From contig NC_063054.1 of assembly GCF_018812025.1 (NCBI RefSeq), positions 31,004,418-31,068,417 on the forward strand: a stretch of DNA of 64,000 nucleotides, read 5' to 3'. Positions 1 through 10,755 of this stretch are shown piece by piece. Source of the stretch: Megalobrama amblycephala (taxonomy: Eukaryota > Chordata > Actinopteri > Cypriniformes > Xenocyprididae). A model generated the notes under the pieces. That model saw only the letters and a program-made list of their open reading frames with translations, ran no database searches and was not told where the DNA came from. Made by a program: the position numbers and the translations under genes. Position 1 is the first letter of the stretch. Every line of letters starts with the position of its first letter.

Positions 1-203
1 TGAACTGTAGTTCCCCAGTGCCGGCAGCACTCATGCAGCCCCAGACCATGACACTCCCACCACCATGCTTGACTGTAGGCAAGACACAATTGTTTTTGTA
101 CTCCTCACCTGGTTGCCGCCACACACGCTTGACACCATCTGAACCAAATAAGTTTATCTTGGCCTCATCAGACCACAGGACATGGTTCCAGTAATCCATG
201 TCC
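1..203 (-). pseudogene. Tc1-like transposase, start of DDE catalytic domain (fragment)
   Basis: Reading from 203 down to 1 gives an uninterrupted frame typical of the Tc1/mariner catalytic domain. It has '[18 protein letters not shown]', where the D of WSDE is the first catalytic aspartate, then a VKRVWR stretch, then a glycine-rich GGGSVMVWGC motif. The remaining D and E residues lie outside the window. This piece continues the N-terminal half at 1993-2364. By comparison with the usual family layout, roughly 18-20 codons between the two pieces appear to be missing (inference from memory of the family). Because it is separated from its promoter and N-terminus, it is a pseudogene. Confidence 0.85.
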
Positions 204-1691
204 ATGCAATTCAGTTCAGTGAAGATGACGTGCGCCAGGTCTTCAGAAAGAACAAGAGAAGAAAGGCACCAGGCCCAGACAGCGTTTCACCAGCCTGTCT
301 GAAAACCTGCGCTGACCAGCTGGCCCCCATCTTCACACAGATCTTCAACAGATCACTGGAGCTGTGCGAAGTCCCCTCATGCTTCAAACGCTCCACCATC
401 ATCCCCGTCCCAAAGAAACCCAAAATTACTGGACTAAATGACTACAGACCTGTGGCTCTAACGTCTGTGGCCATGAAGTCATTTGAAAGACTGGTTCTGG
501 CTTATCTGAAGGACATCACTGGACCCTTACTGGACCCCCTGCAGTTTGCTTACCGAGCAAACAGGTCTGTGGATGATGCAGTCAATATGGGACTGCATTA
601 TGTTCTCCAGCATCTGGACAGACCAGGGACTTATGTGAGGATCCTGTTTGTGGACTTCAGCTCTGCTTTTAACACCATCGTCCCATCACTCCTCCAGCCT
701 AAACTAACTCAGCTTTCCGTGCCCACCTCTGTCTGTCAGTGGATCACCAGCTTCCTGACAGACAGGCAGCAGCTAGTGAGGCTGGAAAAATTCTCATCCA
801 GCACCCTCACCATCAGCACCGGCGCCCCTCAGGGCTGTGTTCTCTCCCCACTGCTCTTCTCCCTCTACACCAACGACTGCACCTCTAAAGACCCCTCTGT
901 CAAGCTCCTGAAGTTTGCGGATGACACCACACTGATCGGCCTCATCCAGGACGGTGACAAGTCTGCTTACAGACTGGAGGTTGAACAGCTGGCTGTCTGG
1001 TGCAGTCTTAACAACCTGGAGCTCAACACGCTCAAGACAATGGAGATGACCGTGGACTTCAGGAGAAACCCCCCTGCTCTTCCCCCACTCACCATCATGA
1101 ACAGCACTGTGGCAGCAGTGGAGTCATTCAGGTTCCTGGGCACCACCATCTCCCAGGACCTGAAGTGGGACAACCACATCGAGTCCATTGTGAAAAAGGC
1201 CCAGCAGAGGTTTACATTTACATTTACATTTACATTTACATTTACGCATTTGGCAGACGCTTTTATCCAAAGCGACTTACATTACATTATACTATACATT
1301 TGTGTCTGAGTATGTGTACCTTCGCCAGCTTAGGAAGTTCAACCTACCACAGGAGCTGCTGAAACAGTTCTACTCTGCCATCATCGAATCCATCCTCTGC
1401 ACTTCAATTACCGTCTGGTTCAGCTCAACTACCAAATCTGACCTCAGAAGACTACAGAGGGTAGTCCGGTCTGCTGAGCGAATCATTGGTACAACCCTCA
1501 CCACTCTCCAAGAACTGTACTTATCCAGAGTGAGAAAAAGGGCAAAGAAGATCACTCTGGACCCCTCACATCCAGCACACTCCCTCTTTGAACTGTTGCC
1601 ATCCGGTCGACGCTACAGAGCCCTGAGCACCAGAACGACCAGACACAGGAACAGTTTCTTCCCTCAAGCGATCCATCTCATGAACACTTGA
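204..1691 (+). pseudogene. L2-like reverse transcriptase, interrupted
   Basis: The frame from about 205 to 1211 encodes most of a LINE reverse transcriptase in the expected order: [10 protein letters not shown] (fingers), [20 protein letters not shown], motif [12 protein letters not shown] with its catalytic Asp, motif [16 protein letters not shown], and motif [11 protein letters not shown] (FADD at 914-925, the catalytic Asp pair). [15 protein letters not shown] follows. Insertion of about 91 bp at 1211 destroys the frame. The thumb and C-terminal region resume in another frame at about 1305 (YLRQLRKFN) and end at the stop at 1689-1691 with FELLPSGRRYR. No endonuclease domain is present. The first ATG of the long frame (182) lies in Tc1 DNA and is not a real start. 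This is a dead copy. Confidence 0.9.
1211..1301 (-). mobile_element. Retroposon 3'-tail fragment inserted in the L2 reverse transcriptase
   Basis: This block interrupts the reverse transcriptase frame between 'KAQQR' and 'YLRQL'. It starts with five copies of TTTACA, followed by 'gcatttggcagacgctttta' and 'tccaaagcgacttaca'. Reversed, this is a LINE/SINE-type 3' tail (..GCTTTGGATAAAAGCGTCTGCC.. then TGTAAA repeats) that is very common in teleost genomes. Only the tail is present, as after a strongly 5'-truncated insertion on the minus strand. The parent SINE or LINE cannot be named from this piece. Confidence 0.7.
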
Positions 1692-1960
1692 CAAACACGG
1701 AACACATAACACTATTACACATTATTTACTTAAAACACTTATTTATATCTCAATTTGCACACATAATTGTACATACATCTATAATATATATTGTCTTTTG
1801 CTTTTTTTGCACTTTGTCTATCTTGTAAATTTGTATGTTATTATTTTATTCTTTTTATTATGTGTCTTGTCTTGTCGCTGTTACTCTGTTGCACTGTGGA
1901 GCTTCTGTCACTAAAACAAATTCCTAGTATGTGTAAACAACATACCTGGCAATAAAGCTC

Positions 1961-1992
1961 TTTCTGATTCTGATTCTGATTCTCTGATTCTG
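1961..1992 (+). repeat. CTGATT-type tandem tail of the L2 element
   Basis: About five copies of a 5-6-base TTCTGA/CTGATT motif form the 3' end of the L2 insertion and abut the resumed Tc1 sequence at 1993. Confidence 0.85.
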
Positions 1993-2364
1993 AAGAGGCT
2001 TCCTTCTGGGACGACAGCCATGCAGACCAATTTGATGCAGTGTGTGGCGTATGGTCTGAGCACTGACAGGCTGACCCCCCACCCCTTCAACCTCTGCAGA
2101 AATGCCGGCAACACTCATACATCTATTTCCCAAACACAACCTCTGGATATGACGCTGAGCACGTGCACTCAACTTCTTTGGTCGACCATGGCGAGGCCTG
2201 TTCTGAGTGGAACCCATCCTGTTAAAACGCTGTATGGTCTTGGCCACCATGCTGCAGCTCAGTTTCAGGGTCTAGGCAATCTTCTTATAGCCTACGCCAT
2301 CTTTATGTAGAGCATCAATTCTTTTTTTCAGATCCTCAGAGAGTTCTTTGCCATGAGGTGCCAT
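1993..2364 (-). pseudogene. Tc1-like transposase, N-terminal DNA-binding region (broken)
   Basis: The start codon is at 2364-2362 on the minus strand, giving MAPHGKELSEDLKKRIDALH. The paired-like helix-turn-helix region and a GRPKKLS motif (GRPR-like linker) follow, then SVAGISAEVEG and QTIRHTLHQIGLHGCRPRRK. An in-frame TAG at 2274-2272 replaces an expected lysine codon after YKKIA. The frame stops where the L2 tail begins. The segment matches the N-terminal third of Tc1-family proteins, and the catalytic part continues at 203-1. Confidence 0.88.
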
Positions 2365-2510
2365 GTTGAACTTCCAGTGACCAGTATGAGAGAGTGAGAG
2401 TTTAACACACCTGCTCCCCATTCACACCTGAGACCTTGTAACACTAACAAGTCACATGACACCGGGGAGAGAAAATGGCTAATTGGGCCCAATTTGGACA
2501 TTTTCACTTA

Positions 2511-2716
2511 GGGGTGTACTCACGTTTGTGGCCAGCGGTTTAGACATTAATGGCTGTGTGTTGAGTTATTTTGAGGGGACGGCAAATTTACACTGTTATA
2601 CAAGCTGTACATTCACTACTTTGCAATTGTAGCAAAGTGTAATTTCTTCAGTGTTGTCACATGAAAAGATATAATAAAATATTTACAAAAATGTGAGGGG
2701 TGCACTCACTTCTGTG
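2511..2716. repeat. IR/DR pair of the Tc1 terminal region
   Basis: The inner copy (2511-2530) and outer copy (2697-2716) of 'ggggtgYactcac..tgtg' differ at three of 20 positions. This is the two-binding-site terminal arrangement known from fish Tc1-like elements. Confidence 0.75.
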
Positions 2717-2726
2717 AGATACTGTA

Positions 2727-2903
2727 TGTTCATTTCATACCAAAGTCAGTCTTGAGTTGACAGATGCATGATAGTCCAATATGACAAGAAGCCTTACACT
2801 GCATCAGCTTGCCATCCTGTGAATACAGAAAGAATCAATCATTTAGAAGGCAATAAATAAAAGCTGCAGCATAAAACATCAACTTGCATTGCATATATAT
2901 ATA

Positions 2904-2960
<57 letters not shown>

Positions 2961-5900
2961 CTGTGGTTGTTTGCAGGCAAACATTTAGGTACTACCAAAC
3001 AAGAGAATTTGGGAAAGCTTTTTGCATAGTCAAAGCAGAAAGAACTCACTGTAAGCATGCCAAGCAAAAACAACAAACAAAATGAACAGGGTGCTAATTA
3101 GCAATCAGCTCACAGCGGAACGAGCTGCTCTTAGTAGGATCTTGGACACGGCACAACATCGAGCTAAGCGGAGTGGACTTTGTTACCCCCGCTAGCTTTG
3201 TGTTTTTAATCTGCAATGCTGTGATGTTTAAGAGCTACTAACGGACAAAAAGTTTCAAGCAAATGTTTAGGATGAACGCTAAAGCTAATGATCCAAGCCA
3301 GAACAGATAGTTCCACCATTTTCTCCACTTGAAATACAAGAAAAGAGGTGCTATTTTACCCACTCTTAGCTTCTGGTGCAGCACACATTGGATTAAGGCT
3401 TGATGTAAACACTTGCACGGGGTTGAGTTGAGGACGGGGTAATGGGCTCAAACAGTTGAAAGAAAATGCCTTCAGTGCGAGGCTGCCCTCAGCCGCCCTC
3501 TCATTTGATCACAAGGTTCATGACTCATAATGAATGTCTAAAATCTCCTATGTGCACAAATGAGAGCAATAGCGATAAACCTACAATAATGAAACCACGC
3601 AAGTTGAACTTGAGTCACTGATATTGCGGTGATCTTGTACATTTGGAGAAATCAAATTTAAAAAAAGGTTATAGTAGACAAATGAACTGTGTCTATCATT
3701 AGCATAGACACAGTGTTCCCGTTTTAAATGCTGCAAAACACAAGACAAAGAGGAAAAACATCAAAAAGACACGCTCTCCAACCCACACAACTGAACGCTT
3801 TTTCAAATTTTCACCACATGAGTCCGTGGGAGGAATTCAGTTCCTATGCAACCCAATTCTGCTTTGCACGTCTCTGAGTCTGGCTCTGTAATACTGGCAA
3901 CAAAGAGTTTGACACGTACTTAAACAGAGTGCCAAGCTCTGGATGCTTTTATGAAGGCTTTAAAAGAAACACCTTTAAATGCAAAAGTATGTATTTCATC
4001 AGCACAGCCTATTTATATTGCAATTATTTCTGCTAAAGAGGCTATTAGACAGGCAACCCAGAAGCAATGAAGTCCGCTCGATAGTCAGATGAAGCTGACA
4101 TCATTTAAATGCCGATGCCTGAAGTGATGTGTTTGAGTCATGATGATCTGAAGCTATGAGCTCACCTGGGAGAACGTTTTTAATAATGAAGAACTTCCAT
4201 TGAGATGCTGGTCTACAAGTTTCTGTAAAGAAACAAGCTTATCATCTGAGTTAAGTCTGAACGTACTGTGTATAGTTTCTCTTTTTCTTATAAAGCTCTC
4301 ATTTTTGTGGATATGGTCCCAAAGCCATTGAAACGGTTACCAAGCAGTAACCATAGCAAAATCCAACAGCACCAGACAAGTGTTTAATTTGGCTCTTCTT
4401 TTACTTCCAATGTTATGTCCTTCCTTCCTGTCTGTAAAAATCTTGGTGTGGATCTCTTCAAAGTTTAATACTTTTATATGACATTCTGTATTTGGAAATC
4501 TGGACAGAGTTTGTCTTTTTTGGTTTGACAAATCACCATACGACCATACTATGAGGTGAATTCACTACAGTAGCTTTATGGTTTATGGCATATGGAATTG
4601 GTAAAAATCTGTAGCACAAGCCACCCACAATGTAGATTTTCCAGGCACTAAATATAAGCTTATATAGGGCTGTACTATAAATATTGTAAGTAATCCACGT
4701 CACTAATTCATGTTGCGCTCACAAATAAAATTCCACAACAAACCAATCACTCAGGACCGGCCAAGGAATTGCATGGTGAAATTGCAGATTTTTCGCTTGT
4801 GTTCTTTTTTTTATGCCGCTCCATAATACATGACTTTAGCTAAAAAAAGCGTAACACCGGATAATGGACGTCAGTGGAGGAGAGGGTTTACTACGCTGAA
4901 TAAACCGCTTTTGTGAGGAAATAGCTCGACAGCCCATCGGCTGATCTTCAACATGATTGCTCTTAAACATTCATTTTGGACTGATCTATTTTTAGAGCTT
5001 ATACCGGAAAAAAATGCTGTTTTATCAGAGAAGCCATGGACAATTGTGCGACAGGTATGGTATCCACAATGACTGAATATCGCACAAAGAAATTCAATGA
5101 CGTCAAGGCTGTAATGTGATAGGTTATCAAGGCACGCGATATGACACACAGTTTCTATTTTTCTGCGAAATCGCAGCTAGAACAACAACACAAAGTATGG
5201 CAATGATAATCTCAGGTGCCGTTTATGTACTTTATTTAATGTTAAAAGCGTCTAATGTGAGTTTGAATATTTTGTGTCTTTTACACACATTACAGTGATC
5301 ATGATAACTTTCGTTACCTCTACAATAAGTAAATCCACTTCACCAGCGATGCTATAGAACAGAGCTACCGCAACAACGAAAAACTAAATTCTAAAGATGG
5401 CTGCGCACTTGTTTCTGGTGCACTGACGTCTATGACTGCAGACAGCTTTCCTGTGTTTTACACAAATGCATGCTGGCACCATCTGACATATGACACAGGA
5501 TTTCATACTATTAAGATTATAATTATAATCTTATGAATTTCCCCTTATATCTAAAAGTGTGGTTGATACTGTATGACTTTGTCAGTCCAAAAAAAAGGGC
5601 GGTTATGGTTTGAACCACAATCCAATAAATACAAAAATAAAAGGAAACCAGTTTGAAGCATGATCTGGTTTCAGTCAACCCAGAACGGTCTGGCACAGAG
5701 GAGATTAAGTTCCTCACACTTGTACTGTAATTATTGGAATATAATATGCCATATGAAATCTTGAGGTTTCTGGAGATTTGCTGATGTCTAACCCTCAAAT
5801 AACCACAACATTTGCTTCTGATTAATTGTAATGCACAATTGTGCTTTAATCACAAACAATTAAGTAAAAGCACTTAAACCCAGACAAAATTAAATGAGTT

Positions 5901-6365
5901 ATAATTCCTAAATTATATGATATGCGACTTGCTGGGTGTTCCATGTTTTGACGAAAACACATTTAAATGGGTCTAAAGGCATACACATGGTATTAGCATG
6001 TCAGCCAGCAGCTGTTCCCATGAATTGACTAAAAAATATGGGTAAATAGAGCTAATAGGTGCTGTCTCACGTCATCAAATGGTGGGAAAGAAATCTTTCT
6101 GAAAGAATGGGTCAGACTTTCATTTATTTTAGCAAGTTAACACAGGTTATTTGTGTCTGAGGTTGTCATTTGCGCACAAGCCAGGAGTGCATAATTGGAC
6201 AAATGGAAGGAGAGCAAACTGTGATTTACATGAGTAGTATTGGTCGATTTGAACAAATAATGTCTTTCCTTTTTGCTGGGCTCAGCGATAAGTAATGAAA
6301 TTATAGCGTTTATAAGCAGTAATTAGTGAACTGCTTGGCTACAGTCTGTCAGACATAGACAAGGC
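2727..6365. other. Non-coding low-copy DNA with an (AT)n tract
   Basis: Apart from the (AT)n tract at 2893-2956 I recognise no gene. Open frames here are short and lack domain character. Around 4845-5440 the sequence has a repeat-like feel: a 10-bp inverted motif 'gacgtcagtg' occurs near 4868 and, reversed, near 5424. I cannot confirm an element. The remainder shows scattered homopolymer runs only. Confidence 0.6.
2893..2956. repeat. (AT)n microsatellite
   Basis: 64 bases of alternating A and T with one phase slip at about 2910. Confidence 0.97.
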
Positions 6366-6683
6366 CTAATAAGCCACTTCTTGCATTTTACTGCCCACAA
6401 AACAGCTTAATAAACAGTAGCTACCCATATCACCTGCTGGGAGAGCTGGGCTTTGGAAAAGCGGCCAGCCAGAAACAAGCCTGGGAGCGTTGAATGCCTC
6501 TCCATCAGCCCACAGCGGGTCTTCCCGTGTGTCACCCTCACCGCAAGCCCGCGGCCCGTCTCGCCTCACAGCTCTTTTTATTGCAACGAACGCTATGAGT
6601 GATTGAAGAGTTAATGGTGCAGCTGTTGCAGAATTAGCCTGTGTAAAATGGCCATAAAGTGTGAAATGTAAAATTAATATCAA
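6366..6683. other. GC-richer repeat-free block, candidate conserved non-coding sequence
   Basis: This block is clearly less A+T-rich than its surroundings and contains no microsatellite or recognised transposon. It includes 'cacctgctgg', 'cagctgttgcag' and 'gcccgcggcccg'. The minus-strand frame of about 105 codons has no domain character. A regulatory role is inferred only from composition. Confidence 0.3.
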
Positions 6684-7251
6684 CTGGAAAGAAAGCGGCG
6701 AAGGGCTGAAAGCTGAACTGGTGGAAAACTATAAACCATTTACAAACCGGATGGTTGTTAAAACGGTTGTCTTATATGCTATTCTTGTCTGCACGCGCCA
6801 TTTATGCGAAAGGAAATGGTTTTCAAAACTAATATATAAACACAGAATACAATGCTTGTTTGAAAGTAAACAGTGGCTTGAACGATTACTAAAACAAATC
6901 CAGCTACATAAATATTGGTTGTGTTCAGTATTTAAATCCAGTAAAACTAAAACAAATTCATGCTTCTTTATATACACACACTGATGAGCCAAAACATTAT
7001 GACCAGTCAGGTGAAGCGAATATCGTTGATCATCTCCTAACAAGTCAACATATTAAGGTCTGGGTAGATTAGAAGGTGAGCAAACAATCAGTTCTCATAA
7101 TCAACGTGTTGGATACAGGAGAATTGAACGGGAATAAAGATCTCAGCAACTTTGACAAGGGCCAAATTGTTATGGCAAGGTGACTGGGTTAGAGTATCTC
7201 TGAAACGGCAAGGCTTGTAGGTTGTTCCCGGTCAGCAGTGGTGAGAATTTA

Positions 7252-7520
7252 CTCTTTCAGCAAGATAATGCACCCTGCCACACTGCACATTTTGTTCAGG
7301 AATGGTTTGAGGAACACGATCAAGAGCTCAAGGTGTTGCCCTGGCCTCCAAATTCCCCAGATCTCAATCCAATTGAGCATCTGTGGGATGTGCTGAATAA
7401 ACAGTTCGATCCACTGCGGATCCACCATGCAACCTAGAGGACTTGAAGGATCTGCTGCAAATGTCTTGGTGCCAGATTCCACAGGACTCCTTCAGGGATC
7501 TTGTAAAGTCCATGCCTTGG
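7252..7520 (+). repeat. 269-bp internal duplication, copy 1
   Basis: This copy starts 'ctctttcagcaagataatgc' and ends 'catgccttgg'. It is the same length as copy 2 at 8097-8365 and differs at only about four positions by eye. It is out of place, sitting between the DNA-binding region and the middle of the transposase gene. Confidence 0.9.
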
Positions 7521-8096
7521 TCCATGCAGTAGTCTGAGGAGAAACGAACCACAAACCGGCAACAGAGTGTTGGGCGCTCAAGGTTCATCAATGCAAGAGG
7601 ACAACGATGGCTATCCCATCTGGTTTGAGCCAACACAAGGTCAACTAAGGCACAACTCACACAAAATTTTAATAATGGTTATGGGAGGAATGTGTCATGA
7701 CACACAGTGCATCGCACTCTGCTGCGTATGGGGCTGCATAGCCACAGACCAATCAGAGTGCCTATGATGACCCCTGTCTACCGTCGAAAGCCTCTACAAT
7801 GGGCACACGAGCGTCAGGACTGGACCTTAGAGCAGTGAAAGAAGGTTGCCTGGTCTAATGAGTCCCATTTCCTTAACAGCACTTGGGCGGCCGTGTACAC
7901 TTGTACCATTTACATGGGGAAGTGATGGCACCAGGATCACTTTGGGACGACGACAAGCCATTGGAGGGAGTGTGATGCTCTTTGCAATGTTCTGCTGGGA
8001 AAACCTGGGACCGGTAATTCATCTACAAACCTTAAAACAGTGTTTGTAGACCAGGTACACCTCTACATGACATTGGTGTTCCTTGGTGGAAGTGTC

Positions 8097-8365
8097 CTCT
8101 TTCAGCAAGATAATGCACCCTGCCACACTGCACATATTGTTCAGGAATGGTTTGAGGAACACGATCAAGAGCTCAAGGTGTTGCCCTGGCCTCCAAATTC
8201 CCCAGATCTCAATTCAATTGAGCATCTGTGGGATGTGCTGAACAAACAGTTCGATCCACTGCGGATCCACCATGCAACCTAGAGGACTTGAAGGATCTGC
8301 TGCAAACGTCTTGGTGCCAGATTCCACAGGACTCCTTCAGGGATCTTGTAAAGTCCATGCCTTGG
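8097..8365 (+). repeat. 269-bp internal duplication, copy 2 (native position)
   Basis: This copy is in the expected place, just before the 3' inverted repeat. It follows 'ttggtggaagtgtc', which is the usual lead-in to the QQDN motif. Confidence 0.9.
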
Positions 8366-8441
8366 CGGGTTGTGCTGTTTGGGCAGGATGCGGAGGACCA
8401 ACAGCACAATAGGCAGGTGGTCATAATGTTTTGGCTCTAAA

Positions 8442-9966
8442 AATATCCATGGTTCTTTGCTTCTACAGAACAGTATATTGCTTTTTTTCTCTTAAGTGTG
8501 TCATAGTTGCATCTGGGTAAAATGTGTCAGAGGCTCAACTACCAGTGATAAGCTTTTCATCTAAATGCAGCTGATGCTATTACAAGGGTGTCGTTGGAAA
8601 AACTTGATGCTGGGTTTAAATTTCTTTGAAGTATCCAAAGGATGAAGAGAGTCCCACCTTTCAAAGAAAATAATCAACTTTAAAAGAAAATAATCAAAGA
8701 TTTTATGCCACAAAATTGTGTATTGACACACACAGTAGGGGGAACTGCAAACAGGGATCAACATTTCATATTTTGCTGTAACCTTGATGGTTGGAATGTG
8801 GAATGATAACGCCTTAGTTCAAAAAAGTGTCAGTCCAATAAAACTCTTTTATAAATTTGTTTTCTAAGAATCAAATAAAGTTACACAGCATTTTTTATGT
8901 TTCTAAAAATGAAAAACCAATATGTTCTTCTGTAACTGCATTTCTACCAGAAAGACTCAGGAGGCAAGATAATGTAACAATGTAATGTATTAACAATCAG
9001 TAAAGTAAATATGAGATAAAGTTCTTTGGCGTAGGCCCTGTCCATAGCACATATCCTGAGGGTTGTAGGCTCTGCATTTCCTGCCTGGAGATAAAGGCAG
9101 GGGTGTAGCCGACCCCCTGGGAGGTATGGACAGGGACCATCCTGGTGGTGGTGGGGAGGATGGAGGTGGAGGTTGGCGTCAGCATCTGCAAACTCAGACA
9201 TGTGTAAGTACCGATCTTTTATACTCCAAGTGTTAGATAATGATTGGTTAGATCTAAACTAATAAGTGACGTAACAGTCTTCCCGGCAGAACTTACGCTA
9301 GAGCTTTCATTTCTGAATTTTATAGCATTTCCTGGCTGGTTTAGGACCATATTTAAGAAAAAAAAATTGCAGCCAAATTACTTTATATTGTAAATAAACA
9401 ACTCATTTATGATCTTTTTTTTTTTTTTTTTTGTTGGGGAATGAAAATGATTCTCACGTAATATAACTTTCCCTTTGACATGGCACAGCATGACAATATC
9501 TCTGTCTCCTTTCCCCTTGTCTATAGGAAAACTTGTGTAAACAGTGGCACAGCTTACTTCACATCTGTTAGTCAGGTAATCAGGGCAGTCAGGGGTACCA
9601 GACAACTAATTAAAGTTGTTATCGTAACGTCTACCTGGTTTGGCTTCAATACTAACATGCAATTACGCAATACAGGATAATAGCATATTATGAACTATGA
9701 TGTCAACAACATGACTAATGACTGAAGCTAAACACCACCAGCAGCAGCCTCTCGATAGTTACATATGCCAGAAAATGCCTACATGTTAATCAGCTATAAT
9801 GGTGGATCATCTCAAAAAATCTGGGATGAGTTTGCCTCTTTTTAAATGCAGTTATTTTGTGCTTGATTACACGTTATAAGCATTATTTATGGGGTTGTAA
9901 ATTAGTGGTCAGAAGAGAGTGAGGACATGTCTGCTTAAAACACAACACAATAGCTAGAGAGACACT

Positions 9967-9997
<31 letters not shown>

Positions 9998-10579
9998 GGT
10001 GCTGTCTAAAACTCACAATCCATTAACAGATACAAAGATGCAAAGACTTACTAGAAGATTTATAGTCTAAATATGTTAGATACTGGACTGGGACATGCAC
10101 ACTTACATTTCCTTGTGCTTCCAAGAGAGTTGCCCTTTAAATAAGAATTATGTAGTTTGAGGAGCCATTTCTTTTTGTTGTAGACATTCCTCTTGGAAAC
10201 CATAGACAATGGGGAGACTATGAGAAGACACTAATTTTGTACTGTAAAACTACTGAAAGAGCTTATGCTGGAACTGATTATATCAAGACATAAGTTAATA
10301 TATGAAATCATTGCTTTGCCAGTTACATTTTTTTATTTATTTTTAGTAAAAGTAGCAGAAATCCCAAATACTCAAAAAATAGTGCCTTAATTTAATTTCA
10401 ATCAAAAAGTGCACTGATTTAATTTAAATCTAAATATAAGTTGTCTGTTCTATTTTACTATTGCAAAGTTGCCATTTCATCTATTCTTATATATTTTTTT
10501 CAAATAATAATATTTTAATTACAATATATTCAGAATCATATAATTCTGAAATTGCTATAACATCTGTTCTATAGTAAAT
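8442..10579. other. Non-coding DNA with homopolymer runs
   Basis: Contains poly(T) at 9415-9432 and poly(A) at 9973-9997. A GC-richer block at 9050-9205 (proline- and histidine-rich frame on the minus strand) does not resemble a known domain. No other gene or element is recognised. Confidence 0.6.
9973..9997. repeat. Poly(A) run
   Basis: About 25 consecutive A. There is no recognisable retroposon body upstream, so it may be a bare homopolymer or a decayed tail. Confidence 0.9.
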
Positions 10580-10755
10580 CTGAAATTGGTTACACTTTAC
10601 AATAAGGTTTTATTAGTTAACATGAACTAACAAAGATCAAATCTACTACAGAATTTATTAAATGAATTTGCTAATTTCAACATTTGCCAATACATTTTTA
10701 AGAGCAACAGTTAATGCATTCTAACTAAAACAAACAATGAACAATTGTATTTTTA

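Larger units (their letters stand above)
204..1992 (+). mobile_element. L2-like non-LTR retrotransposon, 5'-truncated
   Basis: This insertion separates the two halves of the Tc1 element. It begins inside the reverse transcriptase region and lacks the endonuclease domain, so it is 5'-truncated, as usual for LINEs. After the coding region comes an A+T-rich 3' untranslated region (1692-1960) with 'caataaagc' near 1950. The element ends in a short tandem tail of CTGATT-type repeats (1961-1992). Such a repeat tail instead of poly(A) is typical of the L2/CR1 group. I see no clear target duplication. A retroposon tail fragment (1211-1301) is inserted within it. The L2 assignment rests on the protein and the tail; Rex1 or CR1 relatives cannot be excluded. 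Confidence 0.85.
1..2726 (-). mobile_element. Tc1-like DNA transposon, partial, split by an L2 LINE
   Basis: The two outer blocks (1-203 and 1993-2726) read on the minus strand as consecutive parts of one Tc1/mariner element: terminal repeat, 5' untranslated region, N-terminal DNA-binding half, then the start of the catalytic domain. The terminus is at about 2724, followed by TA (2725-2726), the expected Tc1 target. Two direct repeats lie in the terminal region, an outer one at 2697-2716 and an inner one at 2511-2530 (17 of 20 bases identical), matching the IR/DR layout of Tc1-like fish transposons. The other end lies to the left of the window. The L2 LINE at 204-1992 interrupts it. It cannot make transposase, because it is split and has an in-frame stop. 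Confidence 0.9.
7122..8420 (+). pseudogene. DD36E Tc1-like transposase, rearranged and mutated
   Basis: The N-terminal part at 7137-7245 reads KDLSNFDKGQIVMAR, then stop, LG, stop, then SISETARLVGCSRSAVV, a typical helix-turn-helix region with two in-frame stops. The C-terminal catalytic block occurs at 7252-7437 and 8097-8282. Each copy has QQDNAPCHTAH (second catalytic Asp) and SPDLN.IEHLWD (catalytic Glu) with 36 residues between them. That is two more than the classical Tc1 DD34E and matches the spacing reported for DD36E (Incomer-type) elements. Both copies share the same premature stop in the C-terminal part. The middle region (7560-8090) has several frameshifts and stops. This is a dead element. 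Confidence 0.85.
6979..8441 (+). mobile_element. Tc1/mariner (DD36E-type) transposon with internal duplication
   Basis: The ends are inverted repeats: 'gagccaaaacattatgacca' at 6986-7005 matches its reverse complement at 8418-8437 exactly. Between them lies a decayed transposase on the plus strand. The canonical order is interrupted: after the N-terminal DNA-binding part (to about 7250) a 269-bp block from the 3' end of the gene (7252-7520) appears, then the normal middle, then the same block again (8097-8365). Terminal TA dinucleotides are plausible, but the left end is slightly ragged. Confidence 0.9.

Noticed and set aside
4871..5149. 92-codon minus-strand frame
   Set aside because: Within sequence that looks like a degraded repeat; no domain recognised.
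8944..9201. Pro/His-rich minus-strand frame
   Set aside because: Composition follows a GC-rich stretch; no domain and no conserved pattern.
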